Below are positions 62,534 to 64,000 of a stretch of 64,000 bases of DNA, in pieces. The stretch spans positions 1 through 64,000 of the forward strand of contig JADHTG010000008.1 of assembly GCA_016776505.1 (NCBI GenBank), in the 5' to 3' direction. The notes under the pieces were generated by a model. It was not told where the DNA came from and made no database searches. It was given only the letters and a program-made list of their open reading frames with translations. The stretch's first letter is position 1. Every line of letters begins with the position of its first letter. Made by a program: the position numbers and the translations under genes. Source of the DNA: Bacteroidota bacterium. Its GTDB lineage: Bacteria > Bacteroidota > Bacteroidia > CAILMK01 > JAAYUY01.

Positions 62534-64000
62534 TTACTGGAGTTTGTGTTTATCGATGCTATTCAATAAGTCATCCGATTTAAATGGTTTGGTAATGAAA
62601 TCGTTCATCCCAATTTGAAAGCATTTATTCCGATCTGTTTGAACAGCTTTTGCTGTGACGGCAATAATACCTACTTTGTGATTTGAATTGTGATTCATTT
62701 CATGTTCTCGAATTCGTATGGTAGCTTCTAAACCATCCATTTTAGGCATGTCAATATCCATCAAAATCACGTCATAATTATTTTTCATGAATAAATCAAC
62801 TGCTTCAATTCCATTTTCAGCGATATCATAGCTAAAACCAGCACGTTGAATAACAATACTTATTAGTCTTTGATTAATGGGATCATCTTCTGCAATGAGT
62901 ACGTTTAATGCTTTGCTTAAATTTTTTGGATGCTTTTTGGCAATCTTAACGGGAGCCTTAACTTCCACTTCTTCTTCTGCATATCCAAATTCTGCCTCAA
63001 ACCAGAATGTAGATCCTTTTCCTAAATTGCTTTTAATTCCCACCTGGCCCTTCATCAGCGAAACCAGGTTTTTAACAATGGACAAACCTAATCCGGTACC
63101 TTCATTTTTTGATATCCTACCGCTTTTTGACTGGAAAAATGGTTTAAACAGACTATTCTGTTCTTCATCTGAAATACCTACACCGGTGTCGATGACACTG
63201 AATTTGAGTTTAATAAATTTTTCACTTTTTTCTGCAACTGCTACTTCTATGGTAACACTGCCTTTATGGGTGAATTTAAGCGCATTGTTTGTGAGGTTCA
63301 ATAAGATCTGAAGCAACCTGTTAGGATCCCCATTTATACGTGCGGGTACATTGTGAGCAATACTTGTAAACAATTCTATCCCTTTATCCTTTGCATTGAG
63401 TAATAGCATATTGGTTGTTTCATGAACCACATCTGTTAGTATGAAAGGACGGGAGTCAAGAATCAGCTTACCAGCTTCCACTTTTGAAAAATCAAGAATG
63501 TCGTTGATAATGGACAAAAGACTATTGGCAGATGTGAGTATAATGTTGAGATATTCCTGCTGCGCTGAATTTAAAGGGGTATCTTTCATCACTTCGGAAA
63601 TACCAATGATACCACTCATGGGAGTCCTGATTTCATGACTCATTGAAGCCAGAAACATGGATTTGGATTTTGTCGCATTTTCAGCCTCTTCCTTGGCTTT
63701 GATAAGATTCCTTTCCAGTTTTTTTCGTTCAGTCATATCCCGGGTGATAGATATAAAAGTATCATCATTTTTATGCACTATGCGGGATTCGAATATTTTT
63801 TCCTGTCCTTCAATATCCAGCTGAAATTCAATAACTTCAAGATTATTAGTTTTTTGAGCTTTTTTTATCGCGCTCATAAATTGTTTTGCTACTTCATCAG
63901 GAAATAACTCATCCAAAGTTTTATTATTCAAAGAAGTGTATTTTTTCCCAAACAGGCTCAAGTCAGTATCAGGATTATCCAGGAAAACACCCTCATTATT
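62534..64000 (-). CDS. Hybrid sensor histidine kinase, 5' end outside window
   Basis: The frame stays open to the right edge, so the N-terminus is missing. Domains in order are: the end of a PAS-type domain, a short coiled coil, HisKA with SMSHEIRTPMSGI (phospho-acceptor His), HATPase_c with NLTNNALKF (N box), DTGVGIS (G1) and GTGLGLSIV (G2), and a C-terminal receiver with IAEDDPINQ, LMDIDMPKMDG (phospho-acceptor Asp) and ITKPF. It autophosphorylates on His and passes phosphate to its own receiver. No partner regulator is visible here. Confidence 0.93.
   Translation of the reverse strand, partial: NNEGVFLDNPDTDLSLFGKKYTSLNNKTLDELFPDEVAKQFMSAIKKAQKTNNLEVIEFQLDIEGQEKIFESRIVHKNDDTFISITRDMTERKKLERNLIKAKEEAENATKSKSMFLASMSHEIRTPMSGIIGISEVMKDTPLNSAQQEYLNIILTSANSLLSIINDILDFSKVEAGKLILDSRPFILTDVVHETTNMLLLNAKDKGIELFTSIAHNVPARINGDPNRLLQILLNLTNNALKFTHKGSVTIEVAVAEKSEKFIKLKFSVIDTGVGISDEEQNSLFKPFFQSKSGRISKNEGTGLGLSIVKNLVSLMKGQVGIKSNLGKGSTFWFEAEFGYAEEEVEVKAPVKIAKKHPKNLSKALNVLIAEDDPINQRLISIVIQRAGFSYDIAENGIEAVDLFMKNNYDVILMDIDMPKMDGLEATIRIREHEMNHNSNHKVGIIAVTAKAVQTDRNKCFQIGMNDFITKPFKSDDLLNSIDKHKLQ

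Overview
The window comes from a chromosome of the phylum Bacteroidota. Four things point there: the gene order of the division/cell-wall (dcw) cluster; FtsZ with a PAYxRR linker motif and an NSFLNDNVD tail; promoters of the TTG/TTTG-N17-19-TAnnTTTG type; and a very large surface protein with a C-terminal type IX secretion (T9SS) sorting domain. Base composition is AT-rich throughout. Start codons other than ATG are frequent: TTG for murE, tgt and rsmG, and GTG for ftsI and doxX.

Region 1 (1-16.4 kb, minus strand) is an almost complete dcw cluster, read mraZ-rsmH-ftsL-like-ftsI-murE-mraY-murD-ftsW-murG-murC-ftsQ-ftsA-ftsZ. It begins at a Bacteroidota-type promoter whose start region carries three MraZ boxes at exact 10-bp spacing, and it ends in a hairpin terminator after ftsZ. 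Most genes touch or overlap. The cluster makes lipid II precursors (MurC, D, E, MraY, MurG), polymerises and cross-links septal wall (FtsW, FtsI), and builds the Z-ring (FtsZ, A, Q, L). A tgt-lptF/G pair lies upstream in the same direction (16.4-18.6 kb).

Region 2 (18.9-24.9 kb) starts with a family 2 glycosyltransferase, rsmG and the initiator tRNA-fMet gene. Downstream of the tRNA are two small accessory blocks. Each is bounded by copies of the tRNA 3' end, and each tRNA end is followed by its own terminator. Block 1 holds an AAA/DUF4143 ATPase, a truncated DUF1016 remnant, and YwqK-like and RhuM-like scraps. Block 2 holds an intact DUF1016 PDDEXK nuclease gene. No integrase is visible. This is the most unusual architecture in the window.

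Region 3 (24.9-30 kb) holds an unknown 211-aa protein; an operon for an OmpA-like protein, a membrane-anchored helix-hairpin-helix protein and a nuclease lipoprotein; a small lipoprotein; and a CHASE2 membrane protein paired with a FecR-like periplasmic protein.

Region 4 (30.3-58.6 kb, minus strand) is a three-gene surface operon of 28 kb. A 6542-aa protein (GEVED, nine 1.6-kb beta-helix modules, eight CARDB domains) comes first, then a 348-aa exported propeller-like protein, then a 2527-aa protein (M23 peptidase, SprB-like repeats, 14 PKD domains, T9SS sorting domain). The giant protein has no sorting domain of its own. The module that I recall following its type of C-terminus in related proteins sits in the third gene.

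Region 5 (59-64 kb) holds a coiled-coil membrane protein, DoxX, a family 39-like glycosyltransferase, a DUF2147 protein, and a hybrid sensor kinase that runs off the right edge.
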